From Westiellopsis prolifica IICB1 (lineage in GTDB: Bacteria; Cyanobacteriota; Cyanobacteriia; Cyanobacteriales; Nostocaceae), in contig NZ_NAPS01000001.1 in NCBI RefSeq assembly GCF_004323185.1, positions 2,508,767 to 2,568,578 of the forward strand: a stretch of DNA of 59,812 nt. The letters run 5' to 3'. The notes under the pieces were generated by a model. It ran no database searches. It was not told where the DNA came from and saw nothing but the letters and a program-made list of their open reading frames with translations. Made by a program: the position numbers and the translations under genes. This document shows, piece after piece, positions 26,171-34,827 of this stretch (position 1 is its first letter; every line of letters begins with the position of its first letter).

Positions 26171-26460
26171 CTTGCACTTAGCCCAAAATTAAAATTTGGG
26201 CTGAAAGCTAAAGTTGGTTTTTAACCATTAACCCTCACCCTTACCCTCTCCCAATTTTGGGCTGCGGTGTACACACAAGTCTTATAAAGTTGCCTAGTGG
26301 CCCTTGAAAAGGGGGGAACTAGAATCAAAGTCCCCCTTTTTTCTAGCGTAGCGGCGCGCCAGCGCGGGGATTTAGGGGGATCAGAGGATTTGTGTGTACA
26401 CGGTAGCCCAATTTTGGGAGAGGGATTTAGGGTGAGGGTGCTGACTGCAACTGGTGCAAG
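26171..26460. mobile_element. Three nested inverted-repeat elements
   Basis: The outer element has ends CTTGCAC (26171) and GTGCAAG (26460) and matches the uninterrupted copy at 46409-46527. Its middle is replaced by a second element, 26231-26439, with arms ACCCTCACCCTTACCCTCTC and GAGAGGGATTTAGGGTGAGG. That is itself interrupted by a third, 26268-26400, with ends TGTACACACAA and TTGTGTGTACA. No protein-coding sequence is present. The rest of the urtA upstream gap (26461-26595) is A+T-rich and featureless. Confidence 0.75.
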
Positions 26461-26595
26461 ATGTCAGTTCAGGAACTCCATATCCTCCTCATACGACATA
26501 TAGAGTATATACGGTGATATCTTAGATATAAAATAATATGAAATAATATTTAAAAAGATATTGCAAATAATAGCCAGTCGTATTAATATAAAAAA

Positions 26596-26638
26596 TAAGA
26601 GAGGCGCTCCCACGACCAAGTAGACAACGCCTCTCTTA
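26596..26638 (-). terminator. Terminator-shaped hairpin on the minus strand
   Basis: A perfect 11-bp inverted repeat (TAAGAGAGGCG / CGCCTCTCTTA) with a 21-base loop is followed on the minus strand by TTTTTTA. It looks like an intrinsic terminator for a minus-strand transcript, but no minus-strand gene lies within several kilobases upstream. It may end an unrecognised small RNA or an antisense transcript to the 26670 gene. Confidence 0.5.
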
Positions 26639-26669
26639 CCCAACCTCTATTAATAAGGTCTTATTCAAT

Positions 26670-26882
26670 ATGATGCCACAAATTATTCTTTGTCAAACAC
26701 CTACAAGAGGTTTATTAAATTTAAGTTACGCTCGTCAAATTCGATTTTGCGATCTTTATGTGCAGATGTCTTGGCAATTTGTCTGTTTTATTACTTGGTA
26801 TAATGGTGATGAGCAAACTTTTGATGGTAAAGATGCTAAAGCGATCGCTCAAACAGTGAAAAAATTTACACAAACTAAATAA
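26670..26882 (+). CDS. Small hypothetical protein
   Basis: The 70-aa frame starts ATGATG at 26670 (either codon could be the start). The product, MPQIILCQTPTRGLLNLSYA onward, is mixed alpha/beta with aromatic-rich LYVQMSWQFVCFITWYNG and a basic helix at the end. It ends 7 bp before a repeat hairpin (26890-26918). Residue use is protein-like and there is no repeat content, which argues for a real gene, but no family was recognised and only a weak AAGG lies upstream. Confidence 0.45.
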   Translation: MMPQIILCQTPTRGLLNLSYARQIRFCDLYVQMSWQFVCFITWYNGDEQTFDGKDAKAIAQTVKKFTQTK

Positions 26883-26889
26883 GGGAAAA

Positions 26890-26918
26890 ATACCCAGTTT
26901 CTTAAAGAAGCTGGGTAT
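26890..26918. repeat. Repeat hairpin after the small gene
   Basis: The arms ATACCCAGTTTCTT and AAGAAGCTGGGTAT are nearly perfect, with a 1-base loop. It is a relative of the hairpin at 7119-7148, in which the outer arm reads ATCCCC / GGGGAT, so pairing is kept while the bases differ. It might stop transcription from the 26670 gene, though no T run follows. Confidence 0.7.
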
Positions 26919-27026
26919 CTGTGTATGTATTTTTGATGAGCGTCGCATTTCAACAAGTCTCTACGTATCTACGCATTTTTCAAATTCACGTTAATCACAA
27001 AAATCGTTTGATCCATAGAGAAAATC

Positions 27027-27257
27027 GTGACGTTTGTGACCAACGTCGTGACGTTATTTATTAACATCGTGATGTTTGTGGTCAACGTCGTGATGTTTGT
27101 GGTCAACGTCGTGATGTTTGTGGTCAACGTCGTGACGTTTGTGGTTAACGTCGTGACGTTTGTGGTCAACGTCGTGACGTTTGTGGTCAACGTCGTGACG
27201 TTTGTGGTCAACGTCGTGACGTTTGTGGTCAACGTCGTGATTTTGTTTATAAATGAA
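27027..27257. repeat. 21-bp tandem repeat array upstream of mutS
   Basis: Ten full copies of a 21-base unit run from 27027 to 27236, with a decayed eleventh to about 27257. The unit reads GTGAYGTTTGTGGTCAACG then TC. The junction of adjacent units forms the palindrome AACGTC-GT-GACGTT. Because 21 is a multiple of three and there are no stops, the array is open as 7-residue repeats in several frames on both strands (VVTFVVN, TTLTTNV, HDVDHKR). None has a convincing start or context, so I treat it as non-coding. The array ends about 97 bp before mutS; 27258-27353 shows nothing else. Confidence 0.92.
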
Positions 27258-27353
27258 GAAAAAATAAATAAACCTTGAGCAATTCCTTGGTAGCCCTGAT
27301 GACGCGCTATCATCGGTTATTGGCATGTCAAAAATGTGTATCCCTAAACATCC

Positions 27354-29957
27354 ATGACCGCTTCTTACTCTGCATCCCAGCCAAACGCCGGCAACAATGC
27401 GAACACATTTATTACTGACCATCGATTGGTGGATCGCAGTAAGCTGACTCAAATGTTTCAGCATTATGTTGAGACAAAAGAGAAGTATCCCCATGCGGTT
27501 TTGCTGTATCGGGTGGGAGATTTTTTTGAGTGCTATTTTGAAGATGCGGTGATTCTAGCACAGGAATTAGAACTTTATCTCACCAGCAAACCCGTGGGAG
27601 AAGTGGGAAGGGTGTCAATGAGTGGTGTCCCGCACCACGCTTGGGAACGCCACGCGACTCTGTTGGTAGAAAAAGGGTATGCGGTGGTCATTTGTGATCA
27701 AGTCGAAGATGCTTCGGAAGCTGTTGGTAGATTGGTGCGGCGCGAAGTCACGCGGATTCTCACTCCTGGAACTTTGTTAGAGGAAGGGATGCTGAAAGCG
27801 GGTCGCAATAATTACCTGGCGGCTGTGGTAATTGCTAGAGAGCATTGGGGTTTGGCTTATGCAGATATTTCTACCGGAGAATTCTTAACTACCCAAGGTA
27901 GCATTGCTGAACATTTGACTCAAGAGTTAATGCGTTTACAGCCGGCGGAAGTATTGGTTCCTACGAATGCACCTGATTTGGGAAGTTTATTACGACCGGG
28001 AGAGAAGTCGGAGCATTTACCGGAATGTTTACCACCAGCGTTTTGTTATTCACTGCGATCGCAACTACCTTTTTCAGCTGGAGAAGCTAGATCGAGATTA
28101 TTGCAGAAATTTAAGGTGCGATCGCTCGAAGGTTTGGGTTGTGAACACCTCCCCCTCGCAGTCCGGGCGGCGGGTGGTCTTTTAGAATATTTAGAAGATA
28201 CACAAAAAGAAAGTTCTGTACCCCTGCAACCACTGAGAACTTACACAATTACTGATTATTTAATTGTAGACTATCAAACTCGGCGCAACCTGGAAATTAC
28301 GCAAACAGTCCGCGATGGTAGTTTTCACGGTTCTTTACTTTGGGCTTTGGATAGAACTTCGACGGCGATGGGTAGTCGGGCTTTACGACGCTGGCTGTTA
28401 CAACCGCTACTTGATATCAAAGGTATCCAGGTGCGGCAAGATACTATTCAAGAATTGGTAGACAATACACCTCTGCGTCAAGATTTGCGACAGTTATTAC
28501 GGCAAATTTACGATTTGGAACGTTTGACGGGAAGGGCTGGTTCTGGTACAGCCAATGCTAAAGATTTAATGGCTTTGGCTGATTCTGTGTCCAAGTTGCC
28601 GGAGTTAGCGTTGTTGGTGATGGATGCTGCGTCTCTGTTTTTGAAAGCTTTGCAGAAAGTTCCCCCTGGTTTGGAGGAGTTAGGGCAAAAAATTCGTAGT
28701 TATATTGTGGAGTCACCACCGATACATATTAAAGAAGGTGGATTGATTCGTCAGGGAATTAATCCCCAGTTGGATGAAAGACGGGGTTTGGTGGAAGAAG
28801 ACCAAAAATGGATTGCAAATTTAGAAGTTGATGAACGGGCGAGGACGGGGATTCCAACGTTGAAGGTGGGATTTAATAAAACTTTTGGTTATTATATCAG
28901 TATTTCCCGTGCTAAGGCTGACCAAGTGCCGTCAAATTATATACGCAAGCAGACTTTGACGAATGAAGAACGCTACATTACTCCGGAGTTGAAGGAACGG
29001 GAAGCGCGGATTTTGACGGCGCGGGATGATTTGAACCAGATGGAGTATGAAATTTTCGTGGCGTTGCGGGAGGAAGTCGCAGCGCAAGCGGAGGTGATTC
29101 GGAATCTTTCGCGGGCTGTAGCGGCGGTGGATGTGTTGTGTGGTTTGGCTGAGTTGGCTGTATATCAAGGTTATTGTCGTCCTCAGATGGTGGAGGGACG
29201 AGAGATTTATGTTGTAGATGGGCGTCATCCGGTGGTGGAACAGTCTTTGCCGGCGGGGTTTTTTGTGCCGAATTCGACGAGTTTGGGGGGAATGAACCAC
29301 AGAGGCGCAGAGAACGCAGAGAAGGAGGAGGAGAGGGTTTGTCCAGATTTGATTATTCTGACGGGACCGAATGCGAGTGGTAAGAGTTGTTATTTGAGAC
29401 AGGTGGGTTTGATTCAGTTGATGGCACAGATTGGTAGTTTTGTGCCTGCTAGGTATGCGACGTTGAGTGTGTGCGATCGCATTTTTACTCGTGTGGGTGC
29501 GGTGGATGATTTGGCGACGGGTCAATCTACGTTTATGGTGGAGATGAATGAGACTGCGAATATTCTTAATCATGCTACGTCGCGATCGCTTGTGTTGTTA
29601 GATGAGATAGGGCGAGGGACGGCGACTTTTGACGGGCTTTCGATTGCTTGGGCTGTGGCTGAATATTTAGCCGCTGAGATTGAGGCACGGACGATTTTTG
29701 CGACGCATTATCATGAGTTGAATGAGTTATCGAGTATTTTACCGAATGTAGCGAATTATCAAGTGACGGTGAAGGAGTTACCTGACCAAATTATCTTTTT
29801 ACATCAGGTTCAACCGGGGGGTGCAGATAAGTCCTACGGTATTGAAGCGGGAAGATTGGCGGGTTTACCTGCGGTGGTAATTCAACGTGCCAAACAAGTG
29901 ATGAGTCAAATTGAGAAGCATAGTAAGATTGCGATCGGATTGCAGAGTTTGGAGTAA
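27354..29957 (+). CDS. mutS: DNA mismatch repair protein MutS
   Basis: This is a full-length 867-aa MutS1. The mismatch-recognition domain I has the Phe-x-Glu motif in [11 protein letters not shown] (around residue 60). The connector, core and clamp domains follow. The ATPase domain has Walker A GPNASGKS at 671-678, Walker [15 protein letters not shown] and ATHYHEL. It binds mismatches as a dimer and recruits MutL. Residues 648-661 ([14 protein letters not shown]), just before the ATPase domain, are encoded by an interspersed repeat inserted in frame. The start ATG is at 27354. A 21-bp satellite array lies directly upstream, so the promoter is likely within or right next to it. Confidence 0.95.
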   Translation: MTASYSASQPNAGNNANTFITDHRLVDRSKLTQMFQHYVETKEKYPHAVLLYRVGDFFECYFEDAVILAQELELYLTSKPVGEVGRVSMSGVPHHAWERHATLLVEKGYAVVICDQVEDASEAVGRLVRREVTRILTPGTLLEEGMLKAGRNNYLAAVVIAREHWGLAYADISTGEFLTTQGSIAEHLTQELMRLQPAEVLVPTNAPDLGSLLRPGEKSEHLPECLPPAFCYSLRSQLPFSAGEARSRLLQKFKVRSLEGLGCEHLPLAVRAAGGLLEYLEDTQKESSVPLQPLRTYTITDYLIVDYQTRRNLEITQTVRDGSFHGSLLWALDRTSTAMGSRALRRWLLQPLLDIKGIQVRQDTIQELVDNTPLRQDLRQLLRQIYDLERLTGRAGSGTANAKDLMALADSVSKLPELALLVMDAASLFLKALQKVPPGLEELGQKIRSYIVESPPIHIKEGGLIRQGINPQLDERRGLVEEDQKWIANLEVDERARTGIPTLKVGFNKTFGYYISISRAKADQVPSNYIRKQTLTNEERYITPELKEREARILTARDDLNQMEYEIFVALREEVAAQAEVIRNLSRAVAAVDVLCGLAELAVYQGYCRPQMVEGREIYVVDGRHPVVEQSLPAGFFVPNSTSLGGMNHRGAENAEKEEERVCPDLIILTGPNASGKSCYLRQVGLIQLMAQIGSFVPARYATLSVCDRIFTRVGAVDDLATGQSTFMVEMNETANILNHATSRSLVLLDEIGRGTATFDGLSIAWAVAEYLAAEIEARTIFATHYHELNELSSILPNVANYQVTVKELPDQIIFLHQVQPGGADKSYGIEAGRLAGLPAVVIQRAKQVMSQIEKHSKIAIGLQSLE
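29295..29336. repeat. Interspersed CGCAGAGAACGCAGAG repeat inside mutS
   Basis: The 42-base segment contains CACAGAGGCGCAGAGAACGC followed by AGAGAAGGAGGAGGAGAG. Related remnants occur at 24530-24630 (CTCTGTGTTCTCTCTC, CCTCTGCGG) in reverse. It keeps the reading frame and adds about 14 charged residues. Confidence 0.85.
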
Positions 29958-30309
29958 TAGCACAAGTCTTATGAAGACGACTCAAATAAATGGCGTTGCT
30001 GAATCAAGATATGAATTTATGATTCACGCTTATGTAGAGACGCGAAATTTCTGATGTAGAGACGCGAAATTTCGCGTCTCTACAAGATATGTACACAAAC
30101 ATCATTCATGACCAAATTCAGCAGCGCCAAATAAATTAACTAGTCTGCTTAAAGCAGACTTGAACTATGAGACTGCGATTTAAATCGCAGGGGGATTTTT
30201 TGAACATCAAATGAACATCAAATTGCCATATTATCTTATATGGATCTTATGTGTATAAGATTTTAAAGATTACCGTCTTCTTCCCCGCAATTTCTATAAG
30301 GCACTAGTG
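29958..30309. other. Gap between mutS and the haemagglutinin-like gene: palindromic repeats
   Basis: The gap holds two partial and one full copy of the GTAGAGACGCGAAATTTCGC palindrome (30033-30083), and the mosaic hairpin family: AGTCTGCTTAAAGCAGACT (30142-30160) and TGCGATTTAAATCGCA (30174-30189). ACAAGTCTTATGAAGACGAC near 29952 resembles the third-layer element at 26276-26290. The remaining 30200-30309 probably contains the promoter of the next gene; no clear site was found. Confidence 0.7.
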
Positions 30310-33300
30310 ATGAAATTGTTTCGTTACCTATCTCCTGTCACCACCTTGTCCTTATGTACTGTAGCCAGCCTTGCATCTATCACCACTGCAACAGCCCAAA
30401 TCACACCAGATAGTAGCTTGGGTGCTGAAAGTTCTGTTGTGAATCCAGATGTAATTAATGGTATACCGAGCGATCGCATTGACGGCGGTGCAACTCGCGG
30501 CTCAAATTTATTTCACAGTTTTCAAGATTTCAATATTGGTGCAGGTAGAGGAGCCTATTTTTCTAATCCGGCTAATATCGCCAATATTCTCACCAGAGTC
30601 ACAGGTGGTAATCCTTCTAATATTCTCGGAAGACTTGGTGTTTTAGGGAACGCAAATCTATTTTTACTCAACCCGAAAGGGATTTTTTTTGGGCCTAATG
30701 CAAGTCTGGATTTGCGTGGTGGTTCATTTTTTGGTAGTACAGCCGATAGTTTTATATTTAATAATAATTTTGAATTTAGTGCGACGAATCCACAAGCAGT
30801 ACCACTGTTAACTGTAAATGTTCCGATTGGTTTGCGGTTTCGGGATAATCCAGGAAATATAGCCAATCAATCGTTATTCCGCAATGCAAACAATAATTTG
30901 GTTGGACTTCAAGTACAACCAGGGAATTCCCTAGCGCTAGTGGGTGGCAATATTAATTTATCAGATGGTAGTAGATTGACTGCATCAGGAGGGAGTATTG
31001 AATTAGGGGGATTAGCAACAGCAGGGACAGTAGGATTGGATATTACTGGTAATAGCTTTAAGCTGAATTTTCCTACTAATAGTTTGCTCTCAGATATCAC
31101 CATTTCCAATGCACGGGTGCAAAATATTGTGTTTCCTGACACAACTGGGATTGGTGGTGATATAAATATCACGACAAGGAATCTTTCTTTGACTGATGGT
31201 GGACAAATTAGTGCTAGCAACTTTGGAACAGGAAATGCTGGCAGAGTCATTATTAATGCGACTGGCAATATTTCTGCTTCTGGTGAGGATAACGAAGGAT
31301 TTACAAGTGGAATATTTAGCACAGTAAGCTCAACAGCACAGGGAAATACTGGTGGTATCCGAATAAATACTAAAGACCTTTTTCTGACTAATGGCGGACT
31401 AATTAATGCCAGTACTCTTGGAGATGGAAATGCTGGCAGTGTACTCATCAATGCGACGGGTAATATTTCTGTTTCTGGTGAGAGTAACGAAGGATTCACA
31501 AGTGGAATTTTTAGCACAGTAAGCTCAATAGCGCGGGGAAATGCTGGTGGTATTCAAATAAATACTCAAGACCTTTCTCTGACTAATGGTGGAAGAATTA
31601 GTGCCAGCAACCTTGGAACAGGAGATGCTGGCAGAGTCATCATTAATGCGGCTAGCAATATTTCTGTTTCCGGTAAGAGTAACGAAGGATTCACAAGTGG
31701 AATTTTTAGCCAAGTAAACTCAAGAGCGCGGGGAAATGCTGGTGGTATTCAAATAAATACTCAAGACCTTTCTCTAACTAATGGTGGAAGAATTAGTGCC
31801 AGCAACCTTGGAACAGGAGATGCTGGTAGTGTGTTCATTAATGCAACTGGTAATATCTCCGCTTTTGGTGAAAGTAACGAAGGATTTACAAGTGGAATAT
31901 TTAGCACTGTAAACTCAACAGCACAGGGAAATGTCGGTGGTATCCGAATAAATACTAAAGACCTTTTTCTGACTAATGGCGGACTAATTAATGCCAGTAC
32001 TCTTGGAGATGGAAATGCTGGCAGAGTCATCATTAATGCGACTGGCAATATTTCTGTTTCTGGTGAGAGTAACGAAGGATTCACAAGTGGAATTTTTAGC
32101 ACAGTAAGCTCAATAGCGCGGGGAAATGCTGGTGGTATCCAAATAAATACTCAAGACCTTTCTCTGACTAATGGTGGAAGAATTAGTGCCAGCACCTTTG
32201 GAGTCGGAAATGCTGGCAGTGTGATCATTAATGCGACGGGTAATATTTCCGCAAATGGTGGACTAATTGATGCCAGCAACTTTGGACTAAGAAATGCTGG
32301 TGGTATCCAAATAAATACCAAAGACCTTTCTCTGACTAATGGTGGACAAATTAGTGCCATCGCTTTTGAAAAAGGAAATGCTGGCAGAGTCATCATTAAT
32401 GCGACGGGTAATATTTCTGTTTCTGGTGAGGATAACGAAGGATTTACAAGTGGAATATTTAGCACAGTAAGCTCAATAGCGCGGGGAAATGCTGGTGGTA
32501 TCCAAATAAATACCAAAAACCTTTCTCTGAGTGATGGCGGAGAAATTCGTGCCAATACCTTTGGAGAAGGAAACACTGGGAGTGTGTTTATTAATGCTAG
32601 TGGTACTATCTCCCTTGATGGTGTGGCTAAAGATGGATTTAGCAGTGGGATTTTTAGCACAGTAGGCAGACAAGCACAGGGCGATGCTGGTGATATCGTG
32701 ATCAGAGCAAACAATCTTTTTCTTACTAATGGCGCACAAATAAGTGCCAGCACTTTTGGAAATGGCGAAGCAGGTAACATATTAGTTTTAACGGCTAAAG
32801 ATATCCGGTTGAATAATCAAGCATCTATCAATGCCTTCAGCGCAGGAGGAGGACAAGGTAATATTATCCTCAACTCTCGTGACCTAATCTTGCGTCGTAA
32901 CAGCAATATTACCGCTGCTGATATAGGTATAGGCACAGGTGGAAATATAGCTATTACAACGGGTAATCTAGTTGCCCTAGAAAATAGCGATATTGCTGCT
33001 AGTGCTGAAGTATCGTTTGGGGGAAATGTGATTATTCAGGCAGAAAATATATTTGGCACTGAATTCCGAGAGCGGCTTACACCACAAAGTGATATCGTTG
33101 CCACAGGATCAGTAGGGCTATTTACTCTCAATACACAAGAAGTTGGTCAAGTTTTACCTGAGTTACCACAAAATCCCACAGATCCTACACAGCAAATCGC
33201 CCAAAATCCCTGTCAAAAAGGTAGTGGTAGCTCATTTACCGTTACTGGACGAGGTGGTTTACCATCCAGCCCAAGTGATGGCTTTAGCAATAATGAGACT

Positions 33301-33519
33301 CGTGTCGATTTAGTAGAACCTGTCGCTAGTAGCAGTAATTCCCAAGCCGCAACAACCAACGAACCACTAATCCTAACTAATACAAATAAACCGATTATCC
33401 CTGCTCAAGGATGGATATTTAACAGCAAAGGCGAAGTAGTGCTGACAGCTTATGATCCCACAACTACTAACACTGCTCAACGCAGTTCTAAACCAACAGC
33501 CGCTTGTCCCGCATTTTAA
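30310..33519 (+). CDS. Two-partner-secretion exoprotein, filamentous haemagglutinin N-terminal domain
   Basis: This 1069-aa secreted protein has a signal peptide (1-30, VTTLSLCTVASLASITTATA). The TPS/haemagglutination-activity domain follows (about 32-180): SSVVNPDVINGIPSDRIDGG, GSNLFHSFQDFNIG, ILTRVTGGNPSNILG and LFLLNPKGIFFGPNASLDLRG. The middle is a parallel beta-helix made of seven 65-residue repeats plus one truncated repeat (nucleotides 31270-32700) with consensus ISVSGESNEGFTSGIFSTV. The C-terminal GWIFNSKGEVVLTAYDP is typical of cyanobacterial members. Export needs a TpsB/Omp85 porin, not found in this window. The ATG at 30310 is preferred over the overlapping GTG at 30307. A role in surface contact or adhesion is inferred. 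Confidence 0.88.
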   Translation: MKLFRYLSPVTTLSLCTVASLASITTATAQITPDSSLGAESSVVNPDVINGIPSDRIDGGATRGSNLFHSFQDFNIGAGRGAYFSNPANIANILTRVTGGNPSNILGRLGVLGNANLFLLNPKGIFFGPNASLDLRGGSFFGSTADSFIFNNNFEFSATNPQAVPLLTVNVPIGLRFRDNPGNIANQSLFRNANNNLVGLQVQPGNSLALVGGNINLSDGSRLTASGGSIELGGLATAGTVGLDITGNSFKLNFPTNSLLSDITISNARVQNIVFPDTTGIGGDINITTRNLSLTDGGQISASNFGTGNAGRVIINATGNISASGEDNEGFTSGIFSTVSSTAQGNTGGIRINTKDLFLTNGGLINASTLGDGNAGSVLINATGNISVSGESNEGFTSGIFSTVSSIARGNAGGIQINTQDLSLTNGGRISASNLGTGDAGRVIINAASNISVSGKSNEGFTSGIFSQVNSRARGNAGGIQINTQDLSLTNGGRISASNLGTGDAGSVFINATGNISAFGESNEGFTSGIFSTVNSTAQGNVGGIRINTKDLFLTNGGLINASTLGDGNAGRVIINATGNISVSGESNEGFTSGIFSTVSSIARGNAGGIQINTQDLSLTNGGRISASTFGVGNAGSVIINATGNISANGGLIDASNFGLRNAGGIQINTKDLSLTNGGQISAIAFEKGNAGRVIINATGNISVSGEDNEGFTSGIFSTVSSIARGNAGGIQINTKNLSLSDGGEIRANTFGEGNTGSVFINASGTISLDGVAKDGFSSGIFSTVGRQAQGDAGDIVIRANNLFLTNGAQISASTFGNGEAGNILVLTAKDIRLNNQASINAFSAGGGQGNIILNSRDLILRRNSNITAADIGIGTGGNIAITTGNLVALENSDIAASAEVSFGGNVIIQAENIFGTEFRERLTPQSDIVATGSVGLFTLNTQEVGQVLPELPQNPTDPTQQIAQNPCQKGSGSSFTVTGRGGLPSSPSDGFSNNETRVDLVEPVASSSNSQAATTNEPLILTNTNKPIIPAQGWIFNSKGEVVLTAYDPTTTNTAQRSSKPTAACPAF
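31270..32710 (+). repeat. 195-bp tandem coding repeats, with a 585-bp higher-order period
   Basis: Units of 195 bp (65 codons) start at 31270, 31465, 31660, 31855 and 32050; a shortened unit and two more follow. Unit 1 (31270) and unit 4 (31855) share the rare variant DLFLTNGGLINASTLGDG; units 2 and 5 share SSIARGNAGGIQINTQDLSL. This implies duplication of a three-unit block of 585 bp. Confidence 0.88.
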
Positions 33520-33796
33520 CTTCGTGCCTCAGTGCCTTGGTGGTTAAAAAATTGACTTTTGAACCACCAAGACACCAAGACACCCAATACTGCAAGGGAT
33601 AGGATTTTTCGTCATAATTTTGGGGTTGTACCAGACGCGATATATCGCGTCTCTACAGGATTTAAATGCGATCGCTTGTCTAAATTTGGGAACATAAATC
33701 GCTACCAAAGTTAGTGTGGTTATTTCATATATTTCATTTATTGCATTTGTAATTTCCTAATGTTACGTTATGAAGGTAAAGAAAGGAGAGATTCTC
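33520..33796. other. Repeat remnants between the haemagglutinin-like gene and the PIN system
   Basis: Positions 33522-33585 hold a fold-back repeat (GTGCCTCAGTGCCTTGGTGG and ACCACCAAGACACCAAGACA). Positions 33630-33656 hold the GACGCGATATATCGCGTCTC palindrome. The segment 33700-33780 is A+T-rich and likely contains the promoter of the toxin-antitoxin operon. Confidence 0.6.
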
Positions 33797-34261
33797 ATGA
33801 GTATATTAGCCCACAGATATCTCCCACCTTCGGCACAAGATGCCGCAGTTGCACGTGCGTCGGGACAACTGCTTTCCCGTTATGCGCGGCAAAAACAACC
33901 ATTGACGTTGCGTGTTAAAGATGCCGAACAGGATAAACCGATTGAGCTGCCCGTTGGTGCAGTCGCATTGCTGGTAGACATTCTGGAAGCGATGGCCGCT
34001 GGTCGCGGCGTGACTATCATTCCTGAAAATGCTGAGTTGACAACGGTACAAGCGGCTGAATTGCTGAATGTATCCCGTCCCTTCCTTATCAAACTGCTCA
34101 GTGAAGGAACAATTCCGTATCGGAGAGTTGGAAAGCATCGCCGCATCAAGATGGAAGATGTTATGGCTTACAAGATGGCAATTGATGAGGAGCGCATGGC
34201 AATTCTGGATCAGCTGACCCGCGAAGCCCAGGAACAGGACATGGGTTATACTTGCGGATGA
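33797..34261 (+). CDS. Excisionase-type helix-turn-helix antitoxin
   Basis: This 154-aa DNA-binding protein has an N-terminal helical part (residues 1-70), then an excisionase/MerR-like winged helix: LTTVQAAELLNVSRPFLIKLLSEGTIPYRRVGKHRRIKMEDV. The ATG at 33797 is chosen because AAAGGAGA lies 8 bases upstream; an ATG at 33770 would add nine residues. The stop overlaps the next start (ATGA), so it is coupled to a PIN toxin. It probably represses the operon and neutralises the toxin. Its G+C content (58% in one 60-base line counted at 33841) exceeds that of most neighbours, suggesting transfer. Confidence 0.88.
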   Translation: MSILAHRYLPPSAQDAAVARASGQLLSRYARQKQPLTLRVKDAEQDKPIELPVGAVALLVDILEAMAAGRGVTIIPENAELTTVQAAELLNVSRPFLIKLLSEGTIPYRRVGKHRRIKMEDVMAYKMAIDEERMAILDQLTREAQEQDMGYTCG

Positions 34262-34827
34262 GCCATTATTGCGCCCTTCTTGATGCCAATACTTTGTATC
34301 CGGCGCCAATGCGGGATGTGCTGTTACAACTTGCAGTGACGGATCTCTTCAGAGCAAAATGGACAGCCGATATTCATCGAGAGTGGATTGAAGCATTGCT
34401 TCGTAACGAACCCCACAGGGACAGAGCTGTCCTTGAGCGCACACGCGATATGATGGATCGAGCAACTCGCGATTGCGTGGTGACGGGCTATGAACCCCTT
34501 ATCCCTTCTCTGACGCTGCCAGACCCTGATGATAGGCATGTTCTGGCGGCAGCGATTGTGGGCAAGTGTGATGTCATCGTAACGCAAAATCTACAAGACT
34601 TTCCCGTAACTTCCCTGGAGCCATTTGGGATAGAAGCGCAACATCCCGACGAGTTTCTGGTGGGTCATCTAAACCTTGCTCCGGGCGTTTTTTGCGGTGC
34701 AATCCGCACGATACGCGCACGACTTGCAAACCCACCTTACAGTGTTGAAGAGTACCTTGATACCCTGACGCAACAAGGACTTGTTGCAACTGCGGCAGAG
34801 CTTGAAATGTTCGCAGAACTCCTGTGA
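34258..34827 (+). CDS. PIN-domain toxin (PIN_3 type)
   Basis: This 189-aa RNase-type PIN protein has conserved acidic residues Asp9 (ALLDANTLYP), Glu42 (IHREWIEALL), Asp91-Asp92 (DPDDRHVLAAAI) and Asp114 (TQNLQDFP). The LPDPDDRHVLAAAI motif is characteristic of the COG1569/PIN_3 group paired with excisionase-like antitoxins. The ATG at 34258 overlaps the antitoxin stop by 4 bases; an in-frame TTG at 34252 is less likely. The G+C content is high (57% in the line counted at 34501), as in its partner. Confidence 0.88.
   Translation: MSHYCALLDANTLYPAPMRDVLLQLAVTDLFRAKWTADIHREWIEALLRNEPHRDRAVLERTRDMMDRATRDCVVTGYEPLIPSLTLPDPDDRHVLAAAIVGKCDVIVTQNLQDFPVTSLEPFGIEAQHPDEFLVGHLNLAPGVFCGAIRTIRARLANPPYSVEEYLDTLTQQGLVATAAELEMFAELL

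Noticed and set aside
27027-27257. CRISPR array
   Set aside because: The 21-bp units are contiguous with no unique spacers between them, and no cas genes are nearby.
27027-27313. Protein of heptapeptide repeats (VVTFVVN or TTLTTNV)
   Set aside because: The array is open in several frames on both strands simply because the unit has no stop and is a multiple of three; there is no start site or conserved flank.
28932-29573. 213-codon frame antisense to mutS
   Set aside because: It is a shadow of the strongly supported mutS frame.
30909-32780. Long antisense frames within the haemagglutinin-like gene
   Set aside because: They mirror the repeated coding units and have no independent signals.
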